A DNA stretch of 46,830 nucleotides, taken from NCBI GenBank assembly GCA_937880925.1, contig CALGGB010000094.1, positions 1 to 46,830 on the forward strand, read 5' to 3'. Position numbers and translations under genes: made by a program. The notes beneath the pieces are model-generated. The model had not been told where the DNA came from. It saw only the letters and a program-made list of their open reading frames with translations, and did no database searches. This DNA comes from an uncultured Rhodospirillaceae bacterium (GTDB lineage Bacteria > Pseudomonadota > Alphaproteobacteria > SP197). The number at the start of each line of letters is the position of its first letter. Within the stretch, counting starts at the first letter, position 1. This document shows positions 15,714-24,800 of the stretch, piece after piece.

Positions 15714-17165
15714 ATGACCGTGGTGATCGAGAAACGCAGCGACATCGACCTCAAGGTGGCGCGTCGCGTCGCATGGCGGGGCGAGGGCGTCACCCTGGGC
15801 GAAACCGCCAAGGCTGCCATGAAGGCAGGGCGCGAGCGCCTCGTGCGCATTCTCGAGCACGACCCCGAAATCGTGATCTACGGCGTCACCACCGGCGCCG
15901 GCCAGCTCGCCAAGCGCAAGCTGAAGCCCGAGGAGCGCAAGGGCTGGGCCAGGATGTCTCCGGTCGGTGCGGCTGCCTCCTGGGGCGACCTGCTGCCCGA
16001 ACGAGTCGTGCGCGGCATTTGCCTGGCGCGTCTGGCGAACTTCGTCGAAGGCAACGCGGCGGTCTCCACCGAGATCGCTTTGGGTGTCGCTGCCATGCTC
16101 TCGGGCGGGCCGATGCCCCAGGTTCCGGCGATGGGCCAGGGCGGGGCGGGCGAAATCCTTTCGCTTTCCCACCTTTTCACCGATCTGGTCGAGCGCAGCG
16201 AGCCTGAGGAAAAGGACGTCATGTGCCTGATCAACGGCTCGCCCTCGGCCACAGCCCTTGTGACCGACGCGGCTTTGGCCGGCCAGGCCCGCCTGGAACT
16301 GGCGACACAGGTCCTGGCGCTCTCCTTCGAGGCCTTCAACGCTCCGCTCGGCCATCTCGATGCCGAACTGGAGGGCTACTGGAACAACCGTTTCGATGCC
16401 GCGGCACTGGCCGCCCTGCGCGATCTGATCGACGGCGGCCACGGCGGCGTGCGCCGTTCCTACCAGGCACCTGTCAGCTTTCGCATCCTTCCGCGCATGC
16501 TGGGACAGGCGAACCGCTCGCTGTCGATGGCAAGGGAGGTCGCCGAGGAGTCGCTGCAGGCGGTCACCGACAATCCCGTCTGGGTCAACAATGTCGACGA
16601 GGCCCATCCCTACGGCCAGTTCGTCTCCACCGGCGGCTACCACAATCCCCATGCGGTGCTCGCCATGGACAGCCTGACCGCTTCCTACGCCAACCTTTGC
16701 GTCATTGCCGAGCGGCATGGCGCCAAGACGCTGGACGGCAATGTCTCCCTGCTGCCCGACCAACTTATTGATCCCGACGATACCGAGGGCACCCACCGCG
16801 GCTACATGGGCTGCCTGCCCATGGCCCAGACGGGTTATGAGGAGGAGGCGCGTATGTACGCTCAGGCAACCCTGTTGCCCGGCAGCGAATCCGGTGGCTT
16901 CGGCCAGAACGACGTGGCGAGCCCCGTGTTCCTGGCCTGGAGCAAGCAGGAGAAGGCGGCCCGCTGCCTCGACATGGCGCTTGCCTCACTCGCGCCGATT
17001 TCGGTGCGGGCGCTGGACGTGACGAAGCGCAAGGCGCCCGAAAAGCTTGCCGGTCTGGTCGAGGATATCCGCAGCGCCTATCCCGAGCTGGGCGACCGCC
17101 ATCCCCACGGCCCCCGCGCCTTCGCTCTGGCCGAAACCTTCCGCAGCCGCATCTACGGCGGCTAG
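15714..17165 (+). CDS. Aromatic amino acid ammonia-lyase family protein lacking the MIO triad
   Basis: The 483 residues match the histidine/phenylalanine ammonia-lyase fold: YGVTTGAG (56-63), LINGSPSATA (172-181), AVTDNP (283-288) and STGGYHNP (305-312). The Ala-Ser-Gly triad that cyclises to the MIO cofactor is missing: where HutH has GSVGASGDLAPL this protein has GQGGAGEILSL (141-151), with no Ser. The Tyr that follows the conserved Gln in HAL is Val254 (QAPVSFR), and the Glu of the QED motif is Asn399 (GQNDVAS). Normal MIO-dependent deamination is therefore improbable. No hutU, hutI or hutG is nearby. ATG 15714 with AGGGAGAA upstream is preferred over an ATG at 15630. Confidence 0.85.
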   Translation: MTVVIEKRSDIDLKVARRVAWRGEGVTLGETAKAAMKAGRERLVRILEHDPEIVIYGVTTGAGQLAKRKLKPEERKGWARMSPVGAAASWGDLLPERVVRGICLARLANFVEGNAAVSTEIALGVAAMLSGGPMPQVPAMGQGGAGEILSLSHLFTDLVERSEPEEKDVMCLINGSPSATALVTDAALAGQARLELATQVLALSFEAFNAPLGHLDAELEGYWNNRFDAAALAALRDLIDGGHGGVRRSYQAPVSFRILPRMLGQANRSLSMAREVAEESLQAVTDNPVWVNNVDEAHPYGQFVSTGGYHNPHAVLAMDSLTASYANLCVIAERHGAKTLDGNVSLLPDQLIDPDDTEGTHRGYMGCLPMAQTGYEEEARMYAQATLLPGSESGGFGQNDVASPVFLAWSKQEKAARCLDMALASLAPISVRALDVTKRKAPEKLAGLVEDIRSAYPELGDRHPHGPRAFALAETFRSRIYGG

Positions 17166-17191
17166 AGCGGGTCAATGTGTGAACCCGCTCT
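17164..17191. repeat. Palindromic intergenic repeat, copy A
   Basis: AGAGCGGGT and ACCCGCTCT form a perfect 9-bp stem (10 bp with the outer T-A pair) around a 10-base loop containing GTGTGA. The left arm starts inside the stop codon of the ammonia-lyase-like gene. Copy B is at 18820-18844 and a degenerate one at 2209-2238. Confidence 0.7.
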
Positions 17192-17212
17192 ACATCAACA
17201 AGACCGAGCAAA

Positions 17213-17259
17213 TTCACACCTTTCTGCGGATCGCTACGCGATTCCGTAGAAAAGTGATG
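17213..17259. repeat. Long imperfect hairpin linked to repeat copy A
   Basis: TTCACAC-TTTCT-CGGA-TCG on the left pairs with CGA-TCCG-AGAAA-GTGA on the right, with small mismatches, giving a stem of about 18 pairs. GTGTGA of copy A and TCACAC here are complementary. It resembles the short mosaic repeats common between genes in alphaproteobacteria. The rest of 17166-17313 shows no gene. Confidence 0.6.
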
Positions 17260-17313
17260 TGCTCTAAAGGCGCCTGTCGCAGTGCCCCGGCCGGCCTGGC
17301 CGGGGCGCTGGCT

Positions 17314-17583
17314 TCACACCGCGCGTCGGGTGGCGCGGATCACGGCGGTGATCAGATAGACGATGACGCCGGCCCAGACGAGCCAGGGGCCCCAGGCAAG
17401 ACCGGCGACACCCAGCCAGCCGACGACGATCACCGCCAGCCCGGCCAGGACCAGAACCAGGGCGATCATCTGAAGCGTTGCGGCGACGCCGCCAGGCGTG
17501 CCCAGCAGGCGCCGCTTGCGCGCCATCTTGAGCAGGAGAAACGCAAGCAGGACGGCAACGATGGCTGCGATAATGGCGTGCAT
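17314..17583 (-). CDS. Small three-helix membrane protein
   Basis: An 89-residue protein consists almost entirely of hydrophobic helices (about 3-20, 36-58 and 64-82) joined by basic loops (KMARKRRLLG, RATRRAV). I do not recognise a named family. ATG 17583 has GAGGGGGC just upstream. It reads leftward after the ATP-grasp gene at 17641, with a 57-base gap, and may share its transcript. Function is unknown. A role with the ATP-grasp product is inferred from position alone. Confidence 0.65.
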   Translation of the reverse strand: MHAIIAAIVAVLLAFLLLKMARKRRLLGTPGGVAATLQMIALVLVLAGLAVIVVGWLGVAGLAWGPWLVWAGVIVYLITAVIRATRRAV

Positions 17584-17640
17584 GAGCCCCCTCGTGACGC
17601 TGGTCAGGCCGCCACTATAACAGCGATGCCGCCGGCTGCT

Positions 17641-18753
17641 CTATCGGCGGCAGCTTGCCACGAACTCCGCAAAGCGCCCCTCCAGCAGGCCGCGACCGGT
17701 GGCGATCTGGTGCAGGTTGAAGGCGGGCAGGGTGTTGGCCTCCACGATGACCGGGCCACGTTCCGTCAGCGCGATGTCCCAGCCGATCAGGCGCAGGCCG
17801 GCCAGCGCGGTTGCCGCCGAAAGGCAGGTTGCGCGGGCCGCCTGCCAGTCGGGAAGGACGAGGCCTGGCAGAGGCATGCCGCTGTCGGGGTGGCTCTCGT
17901 GGGTTGCCGCCTCATGGCCCAGGCCGGAGGCGACCCGCAGCACCGTGCCGCTGTCGCTGTCGATCGCGGCCAGCATGTTGCCCCGGCGCCAGAAATTGTC
18001 GGCGATGTTGCCGCCGCCGATCACCTTCCAGACGGTGGCGATCAGCTCGGGGCCGCGCCCAGTCATGGCGGTCAGGAGGCGCACCGTGCCCACGGCCGGG
18101 CCGCAGATCTCTGCCAGCATCGCGTGGGGCACCAGCCTCTCCTGAAAGAGATAACCCTCGTCGGCAAAGGCAGCGATCTGATCGGCAAGGTCCTCCACGC
18201 CGATCGTTGCGCCGCCCAGGGTGCGGACCGTGTCGCTGGGGGCGTCGTACCCCTCCAGGCTCGCCGCACCCAGGCTCCAGCGCCCGCCCAGCGGCTTGCC
18301 GAACACCGGGCGCTTCAGCCCGCGCAGGAATCCCAGCAGATCCTCGCGTGTCCTCAGGTCGGCGCCCATGAAGCAGCGGCGCCGGGCGTGGTGGAAGGCG
18401 ATCAGCTCGGGCACGGGAAAACCCAGGCCGCGCATCATCGCGGCAAAGACGATCTTGTCCTTCACCGGCGCGCGCCAGCGGTGGTCGGCGTTGCAGATGC
18501 GGTCGACCGCGTGTTCGCCGCGCACGCCGAGGAAGGCCCGCTTGTCGGCTGTGGTGAAGCGGTCATCGTCGAACAGCCGGTTGGCGATGTATTCCTGCGG
18601 CGTGATGCCGCCCAGGCCGCGGCGCAACAGCAGCATCTCGCGCGCCTGGCCAAAGACCGACTTGCCGGTCTCGCGCTGGGCACGCGCCATCGCCTGGGGC
18701 AGCGCGATGGTCGCTGCCTCCTTGGTTTGTGCGAGTCGGGTCTGGTCGGTCAC
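17641..18753 (-). CDS. Sugar-transfer-type ATP-grasp protein (paralogue 1)
   Basis: The 370-residue protein has an N-terminal helical region (1-90) and an ATP-grasp fold. The central segment GLKRPVFGKPLGGRWSLGA supplies the nucleotide-binding Lys. The C-terminal GWDIALTERGPVIVEANTLP has the Glu-x-Asn metal site typical of the ATP-grasp family associated with sugar transfer. Such enzymes ligate a carboxylate to an amine or similar acceptor using ATP. The substrate is unknown. GTG 18753 has GGAGG 7 bases upstream and is preferred over an ATG at 18810. The divergent gene at 18879 is a clear paralogue (shared FGQA, LRRG, GWDIALT, NFWRRGN/NFWRKGN). Confidence 0.8.
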   Translation of the reverse strand: MTDQTRLAQTKEAATIALPQAMARAQRETGKSVFGQAREMLLLRRGLGGITPQEYIANRLFDDDRFTTADKRAFLGVRGEHAVDRICNADHRWRAPVKDKIVFAAMMRGLGFPVPELIAFHHARRRCFMGADLRTREDLLGFLRGLKRPVFGKPLGGRWSLGAASLEGYDAPSDTVRTLGGATIGVEDLADQIAAFADEGYLFQERLVPHAMLAEICGPAVGTVRLLTAMTGRGPELIATVWKVIGGGNIADNFWRRGNMLAAIDSDSGTVLRVASGLGHEAATHESHPDSGMPLPGLVLPDWQAARATCLSAATALAGLRLIGWDIALTERGPVIVEANTLPAFNLHQIATGRGLLEGRFAEFVASCRR

Positions 18754-18819
18754 GCGGCCCCCTCCAACGGCAGCCGCATTGTGCTGATCGCCCGCCTGGG
18801 AATCCACCACGACGGGCCC

Positions 18820-18844
18820 AGAGCGGATCGTGTGAATCCGCTCT
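18820..18844. repeat. Palindromic intergenic repeat, copy B
   Basis: AGAGCGGAT and ATCCGCTCT form a perfect 9-bp stem around the 7-base loop CGTGTGA, between the two divergent ATP-grasp genes. Compared with copy A the stem carries a compensating change (GGGT/ACCC to GGAT/ATCC), so pairing is conserved. It could also serve as an operator for the divergent pair. Confidence 0.65.
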
Positions 18845-18878
18845 TAGGCGCTACAATGGCGCATACGCCGGGGGTTGC

Positions 18879-20072
18879 ATGACCGAGGAACCGTTCGTCT
18901 TCCATCTTGAAAGGCCCCGCCAGAACTTCAGCGTGGTCGAGGCGGCGATGGCCGTGGCGCGGGCAAACGGGCGCAGTCCCTTTGGCCAGGCCGCAGACCT
19001 GCTGCGCCTGCGCCGCGGACCGGGCAAGCTCGATGCCGACGAGTATTACGCTTTCCGCCTGTGGGACCGCACCCGCTTCAGCCCGGCCGAGGCGGCGGCC
19101 TTTGCCGGCCGCGCCCGCCAGCAGGAGGATGCCGCACTGGTCAACGATCCCTCCTGGTACGCCCTGGGCCAGGACAAGCTGGCGGCCGGTGCCGTGCTGG
19201 AGGGGCTGGGCCTGCCGGTGCCGCCGATCCTTGCGATCCTCCACGAAAGCCGCGGCGGCCCCAGCCTGCCCGCCCTGCGCGACCGCGAGAGCCTGGCGCG
19301 CCATCTGCGCGAGGAGATCGCCTATCCTTTCTTCGGCAAGCCGATCGGGGGCTCCTACAGCGTCGGCGTGCTGGGCGTGGAGGCCTATGAGGCCGACGGC
19401 GACCGCCTGCGTCTGGCCAACGGTCGCCACATCGCGCTGACCGATTATGTCGAGCGTCTGTTCGAGGCCTATGAGCAGAAGACCCGCTACAACGTCGACG
19501 GCTTCGTCTTCCAGGCGCTGCTGCGGCCTCACCCCGAACTCGCCGCCATCACGGGCAGCGCCACCCTGCCCACCATCCGTGTCGTGCTGCTGATCGATGA
19601 AGGGGAGGCGAGCCTGTTCCGTGCCTGCTGGAAGATCCCTGCAGGCGAAAACCAGGCCGACAACTTCTGGCGCAAGGGCAACCTGCTCGCGCCCATCGAT
19701 GTCACCACCGGACAGGTGGGCGAGGCGCTGCGCGGCACCGGGCTGGAGCAGGAGCGCCTGAGCCATCATCCCGACACCGGCGCGGCGATCGCCGGCGCGG
19801 TGCTGCCCGACTGGGCGGAGCTCATCTATCTGGCGCGCGAGGCGACCTCGGCCTTTCCGGGCATGCAGATGCAGGGTTGGGATATTGCGCTGACCGATCG
19901 GGGGCCGCGCCTGATCGAGGTCAACGGCGTGGGCGACTACAATCTACCCCAGATCGCCTATGGTCGCGGCCTGCTGGACCGCGACTTTCTTGCGTTCCTG
20001 CAGCGTTGCCGCGCCAGGAAAAACCGCAAGGTGCCGCCGCTGCCCCAGGTCGCCCGAGGCACGGTTCAGTAG
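18879..20072 (+). CDS. Sugar-transfer-type ATP-grasp protein (paralogue 2)
   Basis: A 397-residue paralogue of the divergent gene at 17641-18753 with the same order of motifs: SPFGQAADLLRLRRG, AYPFFGKPIGGSYSVGV for nucleotide binding, DNFWRKGNLLAPID, and the metal site GWDIALTDRGPRLIEVNGVG. It carries an insert around DYVERLFEAYEQKTRYNVDG that the partner lacks. ATG 18879 follows GGGGGTT; an in-frame start at 18729 would overlap the divergent gene. The stop overlaps the convergent small gene by 7 bases. The two proteins may form a heteromer or act in sequence on related acceptors, which is inference. Confidence 0.8.
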   Translation: MTEEPFVFHLERPRQNFSVVEAAMAVARANGRSPFGQAADLLRLRRGPGKLDADEYYAFRLWDRTRFSPAEAAAFAGRARQQEDAALVNDPSWYALGQDKLAAGAVLEGLGLPVPPILAILHESRGGPSLPALRDRESLARHLREEIAYPFFGKPIGGSYSVGVLGVEAYEADGDRLRLANGRHIALTDYVERLFEAYEQKTRYNVDGFVFQALLRPHPELAAITGSATLPTIRVVLLIDEGEASLFRACWKIPAGENQADNFWRKGNLLAPIDVTTGQVGEALRGTGLEQERLSHHPDTGAAIAGAVLPDWAELIYLAREATSAFPGMQMQGWDIALTDRGPRLIEVNGVGDYNLPQIAYGRGLLDRDFLAFLQRCRARKNRKVPPLPQVARGTVQ

Positions 20073-20374
20073 CCCTTCTTGCGCTCCAGCCGGGCCTGCC
20101 GCCGTGCCTTGCTCTCACCCAGCAGGCGGCGCAGCCAGCCCTCGAAACGCTCGCGGCGCTCGCGCAGCCAGGGGATGTCCTCAGACAGCATCAGCAGGCC
20201 CACGGGCAGCATCCACAGGCCCAGCAGCGGCAGGATGGAAAACACGCCGCCCACGCAAAACAGCAGGCCGACGGGAATCCGCAGGAACGGCGACTGGCGG
20301 CGATTCCATTCTTCCAGCCAGTCCAGCCCGTCGAGCAGGCGGACGGGATCGAGCAGCTTCCTGATGCGGTCCAT
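20066..20374 (-). CDS. Small PGPGW-like membrane protein
   Basis: The 102-residue protein has a basic/acidic N-terminus (1-30), two hydrophobic helices (about 31-46 and 47-66, ILPLLGLWMLPVGLLML) and a strongly basic C-terminal tail ending in RLERKKGY. The Leu-Pro-x-Gly-Leu core between the helices resembles small PGPGW-type transmembrane proteins of unknown function. The gene is convergent with the ATP-grasp gene and overlaps it by 7 bases. No function can be given. Confidence 0.6.
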   Translation of the reverse strand: MDRIRKLLDPVRLLDGLDWLEEWNRRQSPFLRIPVGLLFCVGGVFSILPLLGLWMLPVGLLMLSEDIPWLRERRERFEGWLRRLLGESKARRQARLERKKGY

Positions 20375-20518
20375 GGACGAATGTTTCGGTCGGCGGTTCG
20401 GCCCGGTTGCGGACCCATCGCGAACCTTGCGCGTCAGTGCGGCTCTTTCAAGGCCGATACGAAGATGTCACAAGGGCGCCCGCCCCTATCCTTGCTGCGC
20501 CCTCCCCGGAACCCCGCC

Positions 20519-21259
20519 ATGCCGTTTGCCGAGCTGCTGACGCCCGAACTTGCCGCCGCCGCGGGTGTCGCGGTGCTGGCCTCGTTCATCAGCGGCTTTG
20601 CCGGCTTCGGCCTCAACCTGGTGATGACGCCGATCCTAGCCCTGCTCTTCTCGCCGATCGAGGCGATCCCGGTGATCACCGTGCTGGGCCTGGTCAACGT
20701 CGTGCGCATGCTGGGCGGCACCTGGCGCCACATGGACAAGCGCGAGGTCGTCATCATGGGGCTGACCTCGATCCTCACCGTGCCGCTGGGCGCCTGGATC
20801 CTCAGCAACGTCGACGCCGGGCTGATGAAGCGGGTAATCGCAGGCGTCGTGCTCCTCTTCACCCTGATCCTGCTGCTGGGCTGGCGCTATCGCGGGCCGC
20901 GCAACACCGCGACCCACGTCGGAGTCGGCATGCTCTCGGGTGTGCTCAACAGCGGTGTCGGCATCGGCGGCCCGCCGGTCGTGCTCTACCAGCTCGCGCG
21001 CACCGGCGATCCCGCGGTGGGCCGGGCCAATCTGGTCGGCTTCTTCGCCATCCTGGCGACGGTCACGATCGTCGCCTTCCTCTTCAGCGGCGCACTCGAT
21101 GCCACGGCAGGGGCACGCGCGGGCATGCTTGCGCCTTTCGTGCTGCTGGGCACCTGGCTTGGCATGAAGATGTTCCACCCGCGCAGCGCGCCGTTTTACC
21201 GGCGCATCGTGCTGGGCTTCCTGCTCTGCGTCTCGGTGATGATCGTGGTGCTGGGTTAG
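20519..21259 (+). CDS. TauE/SafE family anion exporter
   Basis: A 246-residue protein with about eight hydrophobic segments and the two TauE/SafE half-motifs: SGFAGFGLNLVMTPILALL near the N-terminus and SGVLNSGVGIGGPPVVLYQL in the second half. The family exports sulfite or other sulfur-containing and organic anions across the inner membrane. A sulfite role would fit the sulfate-assimilation genes 4 kb away, but the family is broad. ATG 20519 is the start of the hydrophobic protein. It is convergent with the quinone-reductase gene and overlaps it by 4 bases. Confidence 0.8.
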   Translation: MPFAELLTPELAAAAGVAVLASFISGFAGFGLNLVMTPILALLFSPIEAIPVITVLGLVNVVRMLGGTWRHMDKREVVIMGLTSILTVPLGAWILSNVDAGLMKRVIAGVVLLFTLILLLGWRYRGPRNTATHVGVGMLSGVLNSGVGIGGPPVVLYQLARTGDPAVGRANLVGFFAILATVTIVAFLFSGALDATAGARAGMLAPFVLLGTWLGMKMFHPRSAPFYRRIVLGFLLCVSVMIVVLG

Positions 21260-21831
21260 AGGCCCTCGGCGAAACCTTTGCCGAGGTCCCTTGCCTCATC
21301 GATCATCTCGGCCGGGCGCGGGCCGCCGTTGGTCGAGTGGTGCAGGTAGTGGAAGCGGGCATCGGGGATGCCGCAGTAGTTCATGATGCCGACGATCTGC
21401 TGGGTCTCGATGGCGGTGTCGTAGCCGCGCTTGGCGTAGGTCGGCGCGTCCGAGGCCGAGAGGCCGATGAGCAAGGCCCGCTTCAGCTTCAGCTTGCCCG
21501 TGCCGTAGGCCCAGTCCTTGTTGAACACGCGGTCGATCCAGCCCTTGGCCATGGCCGGGAAGGACCACCACCAGATCGGGAAAACCATGATCAGGGCGTC
21601 GTTGCGCTCGATGCGCGCCATCTCGGCCTGGACCTCGGCCGAATAGGTCTTGTCGGTGCGGCCCCAGTCGGGCTCGTCGGCCTCCAGCAGGGCCGGATCG
21701 AACTTCTCGCCGTAAAGATCGGCCAGCTCGGCCTCATGGCCGGCATCCTTGAGGCCCGCGATCAGCGCATCGGCAATCTGGCCGGTGAGCGAATCCCGGC
21801 GCGGATGGGTGAGAACGACGAGAACCTTCAT
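21256..21831 (-). CDS. Flavodoxin-fold NAD(P)H:quinone reductase
   Basis: The 191-residue protein has the flavodoxin_2 pattern of NQO1/KefF/YwrO enzymes: MKVLVVLTHPRRDSLTGQI at the FMN-binding N-terminus, LIMVFPIWWWSFPAMAKGWIDRVF and a C-terminal helical end. It probably reduces quinones or nitro compounds by two electrons using NAD(P)H in the cytoplasm. ATG 21831 is preceded by GAGGGGGC. It lies 32 bases downstream of the large flavoprotein gene (21864) and is probably in the same leftward transcript. Confidence 0.85.
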   Translation of the reverse strand: MKVLVVLTHPRRDSLTGQIADALIAGLKDAGHEAELADLYGEKFDPALLEADEPDWGRTDKTYSAEVQAEMARIERNDALIMVFPIWWWSFPAMAKGWIDRVFNKDWAYGTGKLKLKRALLIGLSASDAPTYAKRGYDTAIETQQIVGIMNYCGIPDARFHYLHHSTNGGPRPAEMIDEARDLGKGFAEGL

Positions 21832-21863
21832 GGATGCCCCCTCGGCAATGGTGTGACGGCAGC

Positions 21864-24800
21864 CTACTCAGCGGCCGGGCGTAAATCCAAGCTGCGCATG
21901 GTGCGGTCGATCCAGAGGCGCGTCAGCTTTTCCTGCACGCCGTTCTGGGCCAGCCGGTCGGCGAGACCCGGGAAGTCGACGCAGTCGAGCTTCTGGTCCT
22001 GGTTGAAGCAGGAGAACACGGGCGGACGCCGCTCGCCGGTCACCGGGTCGACCTGGGGTTGCAGGCACTGGGCGCAGATTTCCTTCATCATGCACTGCAT
22101 CGGCGAATTGATGCTGCCGATGGCGATGTGCCCGGCTTTCAGGTGCGGCGCCAGCACGCCGAAGCGCGCCGCCTTCACCGCGGCCATCATGCGGTCCGAA
22201 CCGATGGCGACGATGCGGTCGACCTCGCCAAGATCGATGGGCTTTCCGCCCAAGCGGCCATCCTGGTAGGCCACCAGGGCATCGACGATGTTGGCGACCG
22301 TGGCGCTGTCCTGCGGCCGGCCGGGCGAGAACCCCGGCGCCTCGTCGCAGGCCCAGACGATGACGTCGGCCGCGGCCTCGATCTCGGGCACCTTGTAGCG
22401 GTCCTCTACTTTCCGGTAGCCCGCAACGTAGAGCACCCGGCAGCCGGCCTGCCGCATCGCCTTGCCGATGGAAAAGAGCACGGCGTTTCCCAGGCCGCCG
22501 CCGATCAGCAGCACGGTTTCGCCCTTCTCGATCTCGGTCGGCGTGCCTGTCGGGCCCATCAGGATCACCGGCTCACCCGGCTCCAGTTCGGCCATCAGGT
22601 CCGACGACCCGCCCATTTCCAGGCCGATGACGGAGACCTGGCGGCCCGGTACCGGAATCGAGGCGCCGGTCATGGCCAGCGGCTCCATGGCGAGCAGGGT
22701 GCCGTCGGCGCCCCGGCGCGCGGCGCGTTCGTAGTTCTGCAGGCGGTAGAACTGGCCGGGCTCGAAACGCGCCGCGGCGGCCGGCGCCTCGACCACCACT
22801 TCCACGATCGTCGGCGTCAGCCGCTCGACGCGCACGATGCGGGCGATCAGCCTGTCGTCGAGGGCGGCGAAAAAGGCTGCATCGTCGCTTGCTCCCGCCT
22901 CGCCCAGGCGGGCAAGCAGACGGCTGATGACCGGATAGGCGCGCTTGGTGCCGCCCATGGCCTTGACGACATTACCCGCAAACGAGGGATGCAGGTCCCC
23001 GTGGAAGCTCACCCCCCGGCCATCGGCGGCAAGGTGCATCAGGATGTGGGTCTCGGCGGGTTTGGCCAGGTGCTCGGGCGCGACCGGGTTGCCGTCCAGA
23101 TCGAAGGCCTGGAAGTGCTTTCCGTCCAGGGTGAGGTGCGCGGGGTCCTCGCGCGCCAGCACGGTGTTGGGCTGGGTGCCGGCGGCGACCAGCACGGCGC
23201 GTGCGGGCAGGGTGTGCTCGTTGCCCTCGCCGTCGGTCATCACGATGGCGCGGGCGCTGCCGCGCCCGTCGACCTCGATGCGCAGGGGCGAGAGGCCCGG
23301 CGCGATGCGGATGCCTTCCTCCAGGGCGAGGGCGACCTCCTCATGGTTGAGACGGTAGCTCGGCGCATCCTCCAGGCTGCGGCGGTAGGCCATGGTGACC
23401 CCGCCCCAGCTATCCATCAGGGAGAGCAGATCGGGATCGCGGCCCTCAGCGGCGGCTGCCTCGCGCTCGGCGCGGATGGCGCGGGCGTGTTCCAGGAAGG
23501 TCTCGCCGGCCTCGCGCTCCTCGTCGGTCCAGGCCGTGCGCACGGCAGCCTCGCCGCGTTCGGCGGCCAGAGTCTCGAAGCGGGCGAGGAACTTCTCGAC
23601 CTGCACGGGATAGTAGGCGAGCGCCTCGGTCGCGGTGTCGATGGCGGTCAGCCCGCCGCCGATGACGACGGCGGGCAGGCGAAGCTGCAGGTTGGCGATG
23701 GAGCTTTCGCGCGCCGCGCCGGTCAGCTGCAGCGCCATCAGGAAGTCGGATGCCATGCGCACCCCGCGCGCCAGGGCGTGATCCATGTCGATGTAGGTCG
23801 GACGGCCGGCGCCGGCGCAATGGGCGATGTGGTCGAAGCCGGCGGCCAGCGCATCCTCGATGGTCAGCGTGCCGCCGAAGCGGATGCCGCCGTACATGCG
23901 GAAGCTTGACCGCCGCTCGATCTGCAGGCGCACGAACTTCAGGTTGTTCTTGTTCCAGCGCACGGTGATGCCGTACTCGGCCACGCCGCCGAAACCGGCC
24001 ATGACGCGGTCGTCGAGCGGCTCGGTCAGCTCCTCGATGTCGCGGATCGGGCGGAAGGGATGGCGCTTGCCGCGGCGGTCGATGCCGGAGATGTCGTGGT
24101 CGAGCGGCTCGATCTTCAGGCCATCGACCGCGACCACCGTATGGCCGTCGTTGATGAGATGGTGGGCGAGGTTGAATCCCGCCGGGCCGGTACCCACGAT
24201 CAGCACCTTGCGCCCCGTGGCCGGGCGCGGCAGCGGTCGCTCCAGGTTCAGCGGGTTCCAGCGGCTGAGCAGGCTGTAGATCTCGAAGCCCCAGGGCAGG
24301 CCCAGCACATCCTTCAGGGTGCGTGTCTCGATCTGGGGAATGTCGACCGGCTGCTGCTTCTGATAGATGCAGGCCTTCATGCAGTCGTTGCAGATGCGAT
24401 GGCCCGTGGCGGCGCAGAGCGGGTTGTCGACCATGGCGACGGCAAGCGCCGCCAGACCGTGGCCCTGCGCCTTCAGCAGGTTCATCTCGGAGATCTTCTC
24501 GTCCAGCGGACAGCCCGCCAGCGTCACGTTGGTCGCGCTGGTCTTGAAGCTGCCGTCCTTCTCCTTGAGCCCCTTGGAGCAACTGTCCTTGCCCTGGTTG
24601 TGGCAGAAGATGCAGTAGTTGGCCTGGTCGAGCGCGCCCTCCAGATCCATGCCGTGATCGGTCAGCGCAAAACCCTCGCGCAGCCGCAGGTGATGGGCCG
24701 GCGCCTTCAGCATGGTGACGCCCTCGATCACCTCCGTGGCGACCTCGACCAGATGGTCGGGATCGATCTTCTCGGGCAGGTGGAACAGTGGGCTCTTGCG

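Noticed and set aside
17047-18882. A 611-codon + strand open frame opposite the first ATP-grasp gene
   Set aside because: It overlaps the end of the lyase gene and runs antisense to the ATP-grasp gene and the intergenic repeats. The composition is that of a shadow frame, and it lacks a ribosome binding site.
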